Counted from the first letter of the stretch, positions 41,501-54,133 are shown. The stretch: DNA of 64,000 nt from Adiantum capillus-veneris (GCA_014529385.2 CM043967.1:128749182-128813181); one strand, 5' to 3'. Notes: generated by a model not told the origin, from the letters alone. Numbers and translations are program-made.

Positions 41501-42150
41501 TATTCTCCGTCGCAAATAATTCGGGATAGGATGTACACCTCTTTAATCTTCAGACTACAGACAAGAGCTTGCATACCTTTACTTGGACTGGCAGAATCTA
41601 TGGTGACTCCGAACAAGTCTGTATCCAGCTTCGATAGGTCTTCATCCCTCTCTTCCTCTTCGACACTGGTGGACCCTTCAACATAAGTGAACTCGGTTTC
41701 ATATTCGTAACTGGTGTTAGAATCCTTGTTATCACCCCCGGCTGATGGATGAAAGCAACTTTCGTTGGTCTTTAGATCCAACACGATTGGCCCTTCTCCC
41801 AATCTTGCTTGGCCCCAATTGCTAACAAACATGGCCTCCCCAATATAATTGGATAAGCATTTTATCGTGCGTTCATGACAAAAAAATCAATTAAGCATTC
41901 AATTCCCATGACCTTTACCTTCACATTCTATGCCACTCCTAAACACTGAGCTTTGGCATGGTTAGCCATCCTTATTTGCACATTGGACCTAAAAAAAAAA
42001 TTAATACCATTATCCCTCATAGCAGACTCTATGATCACACAGACGTGGGCACCACCATCAACTACCACTGGAAGCACATCGGTTGGACTCCCCACCATCA
42101 AGGCTAAATTCTGTAATGCATGCACATCTCCTCCTACTTGAGCAAGCCTC
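41500..42150 (-). pseudogene. Element F protease domain and acidic linker
   Basis: Minus strand: LPVVVDGGAHVCVIIESAM with DGGA, IRMANHAKAQCLGV, then in broken frame YPIILGRPCLL and an acidic linker with the EEEERDEDLSKLDTD type (41832-41500). It is close to the orphan protease at 24610-25619. Confidence 0.7.
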
Positions 42151-42503
42151 GTATTGACACTGGTTGACCACTGCCTCCTTAATTTAGAGTTTAATGCAAG
42201 CAGCTACCCAAAAGGGATGTTAGCTTTTTGATTTTGGACATCTCTTACCAGATCGTATTCTGCATTACCGTGCCCCAACTGAAAATCCTTCTGTGTAATT
42301 CTTCATCTTTTACTTCTCTTGCTTGACTCTGGCTTCTCTCTACCTTCGTTCACCTTCTCTTTTCCTTTCTTTGCTCTAGTTTCACGTTCTGTCTCAGTCT
42401 CTCTTTTGCCTCTTGCTCTTTTGTTAGCCATAATATCAACCTTCTGCCTGTCAACACCAATAATATTAACCCTTTGCACTTCATCATTACCTGATGGAGT
42501 CGC

Positions 42504-43390
42504 CTATACTTGGTTTTTGATTTCTTGATGCTCCCTTTGACCATTGAACTGCGCCTGACCCCTTCCTCCACCAAACAGAGGATACATACCGCCCCTTTTT
42601 CTTGGAGGGTGAGGCCAATCTGGACCATAGTGGCCCTCCTCTCCACAATTGTAACATCTGCCAGGAAATTGCCTAGCTCCGCGTCTTCCTCTCCTTGTTT
42701 GGCCTCTGTCCGTAACACTTAAACGAAACTCTTGCATTTTCTGAGACAAAGATTGAACTATATCTATCCACTGTTGAGGAACGGTTGCTACCCCTCGATT
42801 AGTCTTATTCTCCACTTGAACTTCTCCTCTTGGACTTGAGGTCAGATTGGGAACCACCACTATCCCAACACACCTTGCTCAATCTTGTTTTTAATTTTTT
42901 GACTCTTTGACTGTGCGATAGAAACAACCCCGTTGTAATTCTTTGGGCCCTTGAAATCCACCTTTTCACGAACTTTTGGGGTGGAAACAAGCTATAAGTT
43001 TTTCCAAATTTAAAGTACTGACCACCATTAGCCAATTGCATGGCCACTGTAAAGTCCCTCCAGTACCCCTCAAAATGGTCGAGGAAAACACCAAACTCCT
43101 TGTTCACATCCTCCTTCAAATTCTTCAACTTTGCGTCCAGATCGACAGGAGATACCTCTTTATGAAATCATGCAGAAAACGGGCCCACAACGTCGGTCAC
43201 ATAAGACTTGGATCTCCTTCCAAGGCATAGAACCATGTCTTTGCCCTTCCTTGCATCAGTACCGGATTGTTTGCATCTTGCTATCTTCATTTGTCATATG
43301 CAGTGATAACGTATACAACACGAAATCAGCCATCCACTTCTCCGGATCTTCATTTTCGGTGAAAAGTGGTCCGTAACTATGCGCTGCCAT
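42504..43390 (-). pseudogene. Element F gag
   Basis: Probably starts at the ATG complementary to 43388-43390 (MAAHSYGPLFTENEDPEKWMADF), frame-shifted several times. The nucleocapsid part near 42640-42680 has CYNCGEEGHYGPDW, a zinc knuckle whose last Cys is Trp, followed by a GGMYPLFGGGRG glycine-rich tail. Confidence 0.7.
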
Positions 43391-43445
43391 CTCTCCTCTA
43401 TGGAAATAACTTTCTTTGATAAAAACCAACGAGCAATAATTTGTT

Positions 43446-43462
43446 CCTTAGTGGGGCACCAG
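43446..43462 (-). other. Candidate primer binding site of element F
   Basis: On the minus strand, TGGTGCCCCACTAAGG begins five bases after the end of the 5' LTR (43467). TGG at this place is the CCA-complement expected of a tRNA primer site. The tRNA is not the iMet type; I cannot name it. Confidence 0.45.
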
Positions 43463-43466
43463 AAGA

Positions 43467-45458
43467 TGGAAAGGGGAACACACCCAGCACACAACACAAA
43501 GCCTCCCTACAGCTCAGGGTATCCACAACACCCCTAGTGTCTCAAATAACACCTTCAAACTGGCTAATTTTCACTAATACACCCGCCTTTGCACAAAAAA
43601 CAACAATATCCTACCCTACAAAAACACCACTCAACAACAATGCACCTACACCGCTCAACTCACCCTTTCTGGCCCACAAAACACCCCGATTTTGCTCTCT
43701 TTGTAACAAGCTCCACAGTGCTGCAGATATACCCTCCCGCAAGCATTGACAAGCACACAAAGAGCTAGAGAAAAGGAGGGGAATGGGGAGAAGCAATGCA
43801 AAAAAGAGGGGCAAAGTCCTAGTAGTATTTCATAAGGAAATATTACAGCCCAATCTACCGCTCCAATGGCAAGCTTCCAATACACAAGCTTCAACAACTC
43901 TCTCTAGCAAAAAAGCCCATAAATATTCACTTCTATTCCCTTTTATAGGGCTTGGCTAAGGCTAAAAAACGAAAAAAGGATCTATCCTAATTGTGCAATG
44001 AACTTTAGCTTCATTTATAATTTTCTTTCATTGCTACCACTTGTCACATTTGATTTTTTTGGTAACTCTTCCATAGTACACCTCTCTATCCAATTTGGCC
44101 ACCCGTTCTCCTTTGCATCTGCCCTTTGGGAGCACCCTTGAACAACTTATTTCTCTCTTTCACTTGGTTGGCTTGTGGCGGGATAGGCCCTTTGAGTGGC
44201 TTTGGAACTTCTCTCCTTCTCTTTCTCTTGCTCCACTGGCACCACCGCTAGATCCTCCCCTATAACAGCAATAGCGACATCGCTCCTGGCACCCTTTGCC
44301 TTCAAAATTTTTTGGCATGTGTGAATCTCGCTTGAAGAAAACGTGTGATGCCATGCTAGCACCTGCCATCTCACCGGCCTCCGCTGGTCATCGCCGCGCC
44401 ACCAAAATCGCCGCCTGGGCCACCCTGTGCAGCGCCCCGAGCGGGCCGCCATGGCCTCACCCACCAGGGAGCTCTCTCTCCTTATCTCTCCTTAATGGGC
44501 TCCATGTTGTAGCTCTTATACCCCACTTGCTTGGCACGGGATTGCGCATATGGGAACTTTTGAGTTCCACATGGCACCTCCGAGCCTCCCCCTTTTGGGA
44601 TGTCTTCCAAAGCTCCAAAAAACTCTCGCAAAAATATATATAATACCCTCTTCCTCATGCTCCTCTGTAGTATTCCCATGTCGGACTGCCAAGCCGCAAA
44701 GCCGGGCAAAAATTTTATTATGTCGAGTTGAAACCCCCCGGCTCTACTTGCACTTCAAGATTCCCCAAGCCCTCGAACCGAGGCCGTAAAAATGCCAAAT
44801 TGCATCTGCAATCAATTCCGAGCAAATGCACCCAACTTTTCGACTCCTGTAACTTACTGCTCCGGGCTGTGTTTGCCAAGCCGTCAAGTCTTGGTAGCTC
44901 CATACACTACATAGCACTCTCTCGAACCTTGTTGAAACCCAAAAAATGCGACATGGGACGACTCCCCATGTGGTCAAGTGGGTAGCAACCTAGCCCTCGC
45001 TAAAACTTCAACGGGCCATAAACTGCAATTTGTAGCTCTGATTTGCAATCTAAAAAGATAGGTAGGCTCTATAAATTGAGCACTACACGCCTCTACACTA
45101 CCATTCACTTGTGCTACCTATCCCCATCTGCCCTAACCCGACAAGAATCTGCAATGTACCACACCTTTGAACCTCAATATCTTGGGCTCTGTAGCTCTAT
45201 TTGTTGAGACATCTGAACCTGCTCCGCTCTACATTTCCAGATCCAAAGACTGCACCTCACACTTTCTTCCCCTGTTCCCCAAATTAGCTCCTCGTGGAGA
45301 CGTCCTTGACATGTAAACCGCATCAGCCATACATCTCCACTGCTCCCTGTCAGCCCATGACCTTTATAGCTGCTCCAGCCCTTTGCCATGCTTCTACTAG
45401 CCTGCACATACCAGCCCATGCCATCTTTTGCGGTTGACACACTTTGGCTATACCAACG
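43467..45458 (-). repeat. 5' LTR of element F, truncated at its U3 end
   Basis: Matches 36952 to about 38918 over its whole length (shared blocks CACACCCA.CACACAACACAAAGCC, CCACTTGCTTGGCA, GACCTTTAT.GCTGCTC). The match ends at 45458; the last 150 bp present in the lower copy are absent, replaced by a (GA)n(TG)n run. Confidence 0.8.
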
Positions 45459-46443
45459 TATGGAAGAGAGAGAGAGAGAGTGTGTGTGTGTGTGTGTGTG
45501 GTTGTTTTTCCAGATCTCGAAGTAAATCTAGTGAAATTGGATCTGTCCTTTTTAATTTTTTGTCAAAACTATTTTTCGTTTAGATCTGTGTGCCTAAGTA
45601 TTGCATTTATAAAAATTTGAATTTCTATTGCATTTGTGTAAATTTGCATTTTTGTAATTTTGAAAATTTGAAATTCCACATTTTTTAGCAATATTTGAAT
45701 CAAAGAACAAAACAAAAAAAGAAAAAGGGAAAAAAGAAAAAAAAAAGCTAAAATGCTGAGACAGTTTTTGAATTGAAAAAAAAAACGACTATGGCTAGCC
45801 CTTGAGCGTTTGAAAAAGAAAGACCCCATTAGCCCCGGCCCCGGTCTTTGATATATATATATATATAGGAAGAGGAGACCTCCATAGCTTTCTTTCAAGT
45901 GAAAGAATAGAATACCTCATACTATATATATACCTCAAGTCTAAAGCTCGAAAGGAAGCATGTGGATTTAGGTTTCACCCTTTCCTTCCACTAGCTTCCT
46001 TGGACTTTCCCCTTCTTTGCCTACATGCCCAACTAGAATTTGACTATTTTGGGGGCCATGAGAGTTTTTGGTAGCCAGATTGTGTTTTGTAAAGCACACC
46101 AACTTCCTTTGAATGATACGCTTGATTTGAGCTATCATAGGACTTATTCCATCTCACGCACATAAACAAGAGGTAAAAAAACAAACAAAACCAAGTAAAA
46201 TGACCAAAATCTCTAGTGGAGAGACCTCTTAGAGTACTCATCAATCAACACTTTTGGGATACGCGCCTCACATGTATTTGCGCTCTAGAGGAGTGATAGA
46301 GTTTGGTCCATTAAAGAGTGCTTTGAATTGCATGAGAACCCATTCCACCCACGTTAGGTTTTGGACCTTTGGTTGGAACCCAAGGTAGTGCAACTCAAGA
46401 CCCTCATATCGCATCTAGTGACTCTTCCTCTGACTAGGACATC
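45459..46443 (+). other. Leader region upstream of A2 gag
   Basis: No gene. It holds a compound (GA)8(TG)10 repeat at 45464-45500, an A-rich stretch at 45700-45790 and an (AT)9 run at 45850-45867. The last could serve as a TATA region. Part may be the A-family 5' untranslated leader. Confidence 0.4.
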
Positions 46444-49400
46444 ATGGAGGGATATCCTACACAAAACCCTAAAAGTTTAAGTCAAGACATGCATTCCTTT
46501 GCCCCAAGGCACAGGTTTAGCGACATAAAAGAGACCTTTAGTTGAGCCACCCGACTGTTCAGAGCCTTGAAGTGAACAAGGGCAATGGGGAGGTAGATTC
46601 GCCTTTCAATTCTCATGTAGACCTTGTACTCCCTAAGAGTGCCCATGTTGACATGCTACCTACTCCATTCATTGAAGACCCTATTGAGCCATCACCCCCT
46701 GTGGTTCTACTACCCGATGGTAGGAGTCTTGCCGAATTGCAAGAGATTGAACGATATATGCAAGCAACGAGGGAGAGGATAATTGATAACCTATGAATGA
46801 TAGAACAAAGTCAAGCCATGGAAGCAAAGACCCCTATGACATAACCATACCAGCTGAGAAATCGAGTGCTCCCAAGATAGCAGTCATGGAGGGTCAGGTG
46901 ATGAGGAGCCATAATCCTTCCACTTCAAGGGGAACCTCTAGCACGCCAAGCTTAGAGGGGATAATTCTCACACGAAATTGAAAGTATGCCCTACAAGTTG
47001 AGACATTCACTGACATGTACACACGCTGCAGATACCGTGTGGGGTGGTTAGAGGTGGTACAATCCACATTTGGGGCCACAAATTTAGAGAAATATCAACG
47101 GATAATCTGTGATTTCATCCATGGTGTCATCCAATTAGGGATGAAAGACCAAGGAATTAACATTCCTTCAATGAGTTCTATGAGATTCTTGGGTATGGGA
47201 AAGGCCAAACAACCAACCCTATCACAAATGGAGACTCCCTCAATGAGTCCCATTGATCCTTCATATGTTGTTTTGCCTGGAGTCTCAATACCCTCTGAAC
47301 TCACAAGCAATAGTTTCACATTCCCAAATTCAACTCATCTTTCCCTCGAAGAATCTACGGCTATTGTGCATGTCCCACCAAAAAGTACACCTCGGACCTC
47401 ATTCACGAGTAAAGCACCACTACATAGTAGCAAAATTCCCACAAAAATACCTACAAGTGTACATCAATCATATATACCTATGGGTCCTCATACTCATGTA
47501 GCTCCCACACCCTCGATTTTTTTGACACCCTACACTCCATAACCACCATATCCGAGTACTCATTCTAGTGGAGCCATACCAACTAGTAATTAAAATGTTA
47601 TATACTATGTCTTCTATGCCTAGGGCCACACATATGGACTTTGGGCCACCACATGGCACAACATCGTACCCGGCTTGGGACCCGAGGATCACCCGTATGC
47701 CTAACCTAATGCCAACCCCCATTCCCACGTAGTCCTCGGAGCACATATCCTCACTATATGTTCTCGGTCTGGTGACTTGGCAACATTTCCTTAAGCTATC
47801 GGTCGATCTATTGCTAAAAATATACGTAACACGCCTGATGAGAGCTTATAACTAAGGCAGTACAAGTGGCCAAGATCACACAAAAATACAGTGGGGACTG
47901 GGATGCTAGAAAGCATATTCAGGTATTTGAGCATGCATATGATTCCTTGGAAGAGCACAATGAACTGCATAAATACAAAGCTTTCAGCTTGACTCTAAGT
48001 GGGAAGGCAGGGATTGGTATAGGACCTTAAGGATGGAAGATAAAATGATTTACCCTACTCTTTACAGATTGTTCCTAATGGAGTATATACGAGACGGAGT
48101 GCTTTGGGGTGTAGCATCTCAGCTCCAAAAAGCCCAATGAGAGGACGGGGAGTCACTGAGAGACTTTATTACTCGCTTGAAGTATTTGCATCCTCATTGT
48201 AATCCAAATGAGGATTTCAATAATAACCAATTGGTCGATAGATTCACAGGGGAATACGACATTAGTATATCTATAATGGCCTAGTCTTTAGAGGTATCAC
48301 CACTTGGGATGTAGTCACCACTAATGCTATCCAATCAGAGAATAATTTAATGGTTCAAGGAGAAAGAGTGCTTGTTGAGCCTAAATCTACTAGCTTGCAA
48401 GCATCAGGGCATGAGCCAATGACCATAAAGCCTATTGTTAAAAAGAAAAATATATATAAGATAACTTTAGAAGATCTCACTAAGGCCATTCAAGAAAGTC
48501 TTAGAGATAATCTTGACTCACAAAACAATCATATGTATCCAAGAAGGGAACAACAATGGTGCTCAGTTTGCTTTGGTCCATATAGCACTAGTGAATGCCC
48601 TACATTTAGAGTAAAATTCAATGGGAGTTTGAATGCACGTGGTAGGTATGGTCACCAAGCTAAGGATTGTATAGTGTTCAAATGTGTGATGGCAAATAGT
48701 TCACCCTTGGACTAAACAGATTCACTCGAGTTCCTACATTGATGCCTACCCCACCTATTGTAAGAGTATCACAACACATGATTCCTAGAGCCCAAAATGT
48801 TCCTCAAGCTACATCACTACCAGCTTCAGTGCTAGGACTGCAACCCCCACATCCAAGAGGCACCTCTATGAATCATATGGTTGAGAGCCATCTAGTGCTT
48901 GTTTGGAAGACTGTGAGGAAGATATAGACCCTAATATTGCCTATGGGATGGATTCACTTGAAGAGTGTCCACAATACTACATGGAGGACTATTTACGGCA
49001 AGTCAAACCTATTTTTTAAGTAGCTTCTCTTGCAAGAAGAGGCCAAACTATCAATCTCACTACCAAGAGACCACCTCTTCAATGGTATGAGTGTAAAGGT
49101 CCACATCATGTAGCTGAGTGTCCTATTAGACTACAAAAGAATGCCACTCTAGTGCATACCAATCAAGGGAGCACATCTACAATGCTGATACCCATGTGTA
49201 TCGATGTGGTATATTTTATCAGATTGCCCAATGTACTAATAATCCAGATGCACCAAGGATTACTCCATTGAACTTAATTGAGATTACTAAGGTGACATAA
49301 CAAAGTACACTGGTGGTACCAATAAATTTACTCACACGATTGATGCTCCAAAACCAAAATTATATTCTTGAAGAAAGAGACATGAAATCAATTGACCAAT

Positions 49401-50400
49401 CCAAGAAGAAGAAGAAAACACGAAGGAAGAGGTCAAAAAGGGTAACAAATTCAAACCCCAGTTCAAAGGCTAACATAGGGACTGGTAATGACCCTATGTA
49501 TACAAATGATGTTGAAAATGATTTTGATTTAGGTAAGACCATGGAGACTAAAACGACCATTAGAAAAGAAAAAAACAAGGAGGATCATGATGAGCCGCAA
49601 TGGAAACAACCCTTGGAACATAGGAAGAAGATTGGAACTTACCCAAACCCTATAGAGAAGATCGAGTGAGTCAAGCAATTAAGGAGTTTGGTAGATGAGA
49701 CCCAAAGGAAGCTAGAAACAACACCTAGAAAGGTCAAAATTATAGACACAATATTTCCTACACAAAATCAATCTCATAAAGACCATATTCCAATAGCCAT
49801 ACCTATCATCATGCAAGAAGAAAGTGGCTTTAAGTCATTGGAAAGTGGGTATACTCCCTTCTTGTTGGAGATGTTTACAGACGGATTACTTGACCCTATT
49901 GAAGAAATGGAGATCCCATCTTCCCCATGTAGGGATTGAAGCCCATAAAAAATTTGTTAAATATTGCCAAATGGATTTCATGGCTTCAGAAGTTAGAACC
50001 ATCATGTCTAAACTATATGGAGAACCCAAGCTATTTCTAGCTGTTTGAGCTTTCCTCGATGGATATTTGAAGGTCGGGTTGCCACAATTTTCATTGATAG
50101 ACAGGTCTAATGAAGTGCCAATAGAGGAGGAAACCTTATATCCACAACCCAACCTAGATGATAACTTTGTTTTTGAAATACCTGTTAACAAGTTGGGACA
50201 GTACTTTGAAGGCGATGAATCCAATGCAACCCTACCAATCTCTACCGAAGGATTAACGATGAAGGAAATCCTTGACGGTGGTGCTGGGATTAGTATTGTA
50301 ATTGAACATTGTTGGGAATCTAGAGGAGACCTTACCTTAGGACTACAAACATAGTGGTAAAGATGGCCAATGGGACCATTCTTTTAAACCTATTGGGATG
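46444..50400 (+). pseudogene. Element A2: gag and start of protease, broken copy of the A family
   Basis: The likely gag start is ATG 46444 (MEGYPTQNPKSLSQ), which gives the N-terminus missing from A1. It then shows SPIDPSYVVLPGVS, SLTLSGKAG, MYPRREQQWCSVCFGPYSTSEC, and VDETQRKLE running in frame into the protease region. Zinc knuckles are damaged (Cys to Trp, Leu or Arg). Stops and frameshifts are scattered. The protease begins (EILDGGAGISIVIEHCWES) and breaks off at about 50400, where unrelated DNA starts. RT onward is absent. Confidence 0.8.
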
Positions 50401-50788
50401 CGAGGTTTCTTTTCATCTCTTCTGTGAACAACTCCTTTCACCTCATGTGTCAAGCCATCACTATGAAAAGAGCCAAGTGTTTACCGCACTGTTTTATCGC
50501 GTTTTGTAGAGACAAGGTGCAAATTCAAGTAGAGAAACAAGAGAGAGGAGGGTCGGGGTTTTTTTGTGTTTAAAATATTATCGTGACTTTTTCTTCTATT
50601 ATTACCACATTTATTATCGTTGTTATTACCGCGTAAACTACCGCTGTTATATTCTACAACCAAATTTAGCACCTAAACTTTTAAATTCTGGCTTAAACCC
50701 CCCTCCCCCCTTCAAATAGTGGTGTTTCTCTCCTCTTAATAAAAATTAAAGAATATTGTATGAAATTTTCAAATTTAGAAAAGAAGAG

Positions 50789-50864
<76 letters not shown>

Positions 50865-51078
50865 GGGTGAGGAGGAGGGGGGGATATAAGATTACACTTG
50901 GTTCCAACTAAAATAATCACTGTCAATTGATTAACATAATTGAGCATATTCCCAAATCTAAAGAGAGGAAGAGGGGGGAGAGAGAGATGAATGGATTACA
51001 CGAGACCAAAAAACTTCATAACTGCAAAATGTTTATGAATCATCTTCCAAAAGATCTCTACATGAGGCACGTCAAATT
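50401..51078. other. Spacer with GA tract and G-run
   Basis: No gene. A (GA)n tract at 50795-50853 runs straight into about 15 G. It lies between the broken A2 copy and the CACTA-type fragment and could include that element's 3' end. Confidence 0.5.
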
Positions 51079-51399
51079 CTAAGCCCATGGCTCCTTAATC
51101 AATAAAGAGAGAAACAAAATTGTCATTTGTGGATGCATTTCCTTCATCATCTTATAGTTCGTCGTCCTCCATCTCATCATCTTCATGATCATGACAATCA
51201 TCCTCGCTAATACTTGCTCTGCCGCCGGACTTGATTCATCGACCTCCCTCTCCTCTGTTTCCACCTCATCCAAAGTCGGAGGTGGAAGAGGGTCAAAGAT
51301 AGTCTCCACTTCATTAGTGGAAAAAATGGTTATCCCTCGAGGTGTTATGGGAATTACGAAACATAGTTTTGGTTGGTGGATTACTGGGATATAGATGAC
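51079..51399 (-). pseudogene. CACTA-type transposase fragment, last exon
   Basis: On the minus strand the exon begins after TTCTATTTTATAG (acceptor) with VIYIPVIHQPKLCFVIPITPRGI, continuing the domain of the exon at 51485-51775. An acidic tail follows (DEVETEEREVDESSPAAEQ). The C-terminal frame is open to the stop at 51079. Junction codons join in phase. Confidence 0.5.
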
Positions 51400-51484
51400 C
51401 TATAAAATAGAAGCTCAAAGTGAGTAGCATTGGTATAACTAACGCCACAAGAAAATAAGAATAAAAAAGGTACATGTCACTCAC

Positions 51485-51775
51485 TTGCTCACAATTGCAC
51501 GGTAAAACTAAATTGTCATACCTCCCTGTGTCATACACACTAGAGTCCACCATGTAGAGGCCATTCTCATGTCGTCTAGACACATTTGCAAACCACTTTC
51601 AGTCAAAGATGAAGGTATGAAAGGTTCTAAAATTAACCTTTAGTATCCTTTCAATAGTTCCACAGTACCTGGCTTCATCACTGTCTGTGTCAAAGTTGCC
51701 CATGATTCTATGCTCGTCAATGTGGCGCGTACGAAAGTGACGACCCTTTGACCACATAGAGTTAAAGGAAAGGCA
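51485..51775 (-). pseudogene. CACTA (En/Spm)-type transposase fragment, DUF4216-like exon
   Basis: Minus strand. Begins after a TTTCTAATTTTTAG acceptor and ends at a strong donor GTGAGT (51484). Reads DSDEARYCGTIERILKVNFRTFHTFIFD, a stop, then KWFANVSRRHENGLYMVD, YDNLVLPCNCEQ. The order Y.G.I..I..V.F, FIF..KWF, VLP...EQV resembles the DUF4216 domain of plant TNP2-type CACTA transposase ORFs. One in-frame TGA. Introns in a mobile-element gene fit this class. Confidence 0.5.
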
Positions 51776-51892
51776 CTAAAAATTAGAAAACTATATTAAT
51801 TTATCAAATACATATTAAAGATAATCTCAAGAAATAGCGTTACAATATGGTTTAGGTATATGAGTATTATACCTTTGGTACGCAGCCTCGTG

Positions 51893-52245
51893 CATACTCC
51901 CATTCTTTGTAGGTGATGTCTTCTCTGCGCGCTTTTGCCTCGGTCATTCTCTCATAAATCCACTCTGCACTAATGAGATCTGGGAAACATGCAAGGTGTC
52001 ATTGGGGGTGCCCTCTTTCCTCCATGTGCTTGTTTCCATGCTTCCCTCTCTTGCAAACACCTTGACTTTGCCACTGTCCACCAGTCCACCCACTTGGTCA
52101 TAATATTTGCATTGAGAATACAAAAGTTACTGACCACTCGGGATAGATTCATATCCATGTTAAGTAGTTTACCCTTTCCACTTGGAAAGAGTGAATTCAT
52201 CCTTGCATATTCCTGGTCTTAGGCTGAATTACAGGGTTTTTCCAA
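51893..52245 (-). pseudogene. CACTA-type transposase fragment, upstream exon
   Basis: Minus strand. Reads KWVDWWTVAKSRCLQEREAWKQAHGGKR, then after a 1-nt frameshift SAEWIYERMTEAKARREDITYKEWEYARGCVPK, ending at an AAAG|GTATAA donor (about 51893). It lies upstream of the DUF4216-like exon in the same orientation. The upstream boundary is unclear. Confidence 0.45.
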
Positions 52246-52339
52246 AAAAATAGAGTGTTCACCGGGTTTGGTGTGCATACACTTGTATACACCCGTATCC
52301 GCCCGTATCCACCAAACATTCCTCCCTTCCTATTCATTG

Positions 52340-53700
52340 CACTCCCTCGTGCAAGTTGCATCTAAGGGAGTTCACTTTAGTGCCTTCTTTCGAGCGGTGC
52401 AGTGAGATTTCTGAGCTTCTGAGCTTTGGCTTCAATCTCGACTTTGGTTGCCAGCTCTCTGAAGGGATTATTGCTGATTGTACTTTGGTAGGCGATATAG
52501 CGGTCTGGCAGATCTTTCGTCATTGGATTGAATATGGAAGAGTCCACTTTGAAGAAACCTGTCATGAAAGCTTCTTCTAAGGTCTGCATGTAATGAGATG
52601 TCAGAAACATGACTCTTGCATATAATCCCATGATAACATTTCTGCTGGGGATTTCGGCCTCCATATTCCAGCAAATACCCCACGTTCCCTCGACAAACAC
52701 CTGCCATGGATGCTCTGCTGCTTCAATGTCTCTGAAAGCTGTAATGTATGTGATGAGCATTTTGGCAATCTTTACCAGCATCTAACAAGCGAGGTCTGGG
52801 ATCTCTTTCAGCATGTTGATTACTCCTTTCAAAGTCTGCACCATGTAATGCTCTGATGGGGTGTTGTTATTGAGCGGCTTGGTAATTACCGGGTAGTTCA
52901 ACACTGCAGGTATTTTGCTTTGCCAACTGTAAAACTGTCTTAGAATCGTCGTCTGTTGATGGGACAGTAAGTGGGGTCGATCCTCAGAGATGTTGGGGGA
53001 CGTTCCTGTAATAGGTTTCGTCAGTTGGTCGCTGATGGAACCATTTTTTTCTCCAGAGAGGTTGATTGTCGAGGATGGTTTCAATATGAAGGGCTGTAAT
53101 TGGAACCTCTCTACAGTCCCCTCTACTATTTGGTTCAATTTCTGGGAGCATCTTTTGTTGCCATAATTGAACTTCTTGCCGCATCAACGGTAGTGCGATC
53201 ATTTCGTGCCCATAATTTTTTGCAACCTCATCTGGGTGATCATGAGCAGGGCAGCCGATTCCAGCACTTTTAGTTCATATTGCATATATGCCTTGTGTGA
53301 GGGGTCTTTGACTTATGAGATCCAATGCTGAATTTCATCTTTTACCAACTCCGAGGTGGATGTCATGGCTGGATCTGCAGATTCTTGCGTGCCTTTTCCA
53401 GTGCTCGTAGTGGGCATTTCTGTTTGATGAGTTTCGAACGTAGATTGTTTGAATCCTTCACCCTGCTCAAATTCTCCTCGGTCCTGCTGATGCTTTGTTT
53501 GATTTTCTTTCAGAGCCTCTACTTCCTTTCTTGCCTAGGCCAATTGCTTTCTTAAGTCTTCAATTTCCTCATCCTAGGCCTGTTGTAGGGCCCTATGACC
53601 TGCTGTCATGATCTGTCTGTCATATTTTTCTTGTTTTAGGGCCTCCTTTACTATGCTGTCCACTTATTAAGTGTACAGCTGGAGTCTCGAGTCTCGACAA
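52340..53700 (-). pseudogene. Coiled-coil ORF remnant of unknown family
   Basis: Minus strand, broken frames. Pieces: an early coiled coil (DEEIEDLRKQLA..ARKEVEALKENQ), DEIQHWIS, YMQYELKVLESAALLMITQMRLQKI, then LKGVINMLKEIPDLAC and FVEGTWGICWNMEAEIPSRNVIMGLYARVMFLTSHYMQTLEEAFMTGFFKVD. In type it recalls the post-INT region of element E, but I cannot align them reliably. No catalytic motif is seen. It abuts the LTR fragment of element C. Confidence 0.35.
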
Positions 53701-53712
53701 ATTTTAAAATGG

Positions 53713-54133
53713 TGTTATGGTTTCTCCCATCAACAGAGACATTGTACAATACAATTCTTTGTGTTCCTTCAAGACTAGCTAGTGCAATGAAGATGAAAGC
53801 TTCATGCACTAAGCAAAACACTTATCAAACATAACATCAATTATCTCCACTCTCAGACCCAAGACCTCACACACATTCGAAGATGGTGAGAGCTAGCGAG
53901 GTATGAGAGTAGATTGAGAGGAAGAAGGAGTATTCTTACGAGAAAGATGTACATCTCCTCACATAATCCCTCATATTAGCATAGCTTAGCTTAGTAATTA
54001 GCATGGTAGAGGAGATGAGCATGCATTGAAGTTGGGCTCTTGGTTGGATTTGCATCACAAAGCCAAGAGTTGTTGGTGTAGGCCTCCCTTCTCACAAGCT
54101 TTGAGTAGGTGATAAGCTTTCCATTAAAACTTA
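53713..54133 (-). repeat. Internal fragment of the 3' LTR of element C
   Basis: Matches 63331-63740 closely (GTTTCTCCCATCA, TTCCTTCAAGACTAGCTAG, CTTGGTTGGATTTGCATCAC). Both LTR ends are missing. It joins RT directly at about 54133. Confidence 0.85.

Larger units (their letters stand above)
36952..45458 (-). mobile_element. Element F: Tat-lineage Ty3/gypsy element, minus strand
   Basis: Two long direct repeats (36952-39070 and 43467-45458) enclose minus-strand gag, protease, RT, an additional RNase H and integrase. The additional RNase H and 2.1-kb LTRs are hallmarks of the Tat lineage. The upper LTR is cut short by about 150 bp, so no target duplication can be read. RT and RNase H active sites are mutated and many stops are present. 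Confidence 0.8.

Noticed and set aside
36952-45458. Segmental duplication of a host locus
   Set aside because: The two 2-kb direct repeats enclose gag-pol, one is next to a PPT and the other next to a PBS-like site, so they are LTRs.
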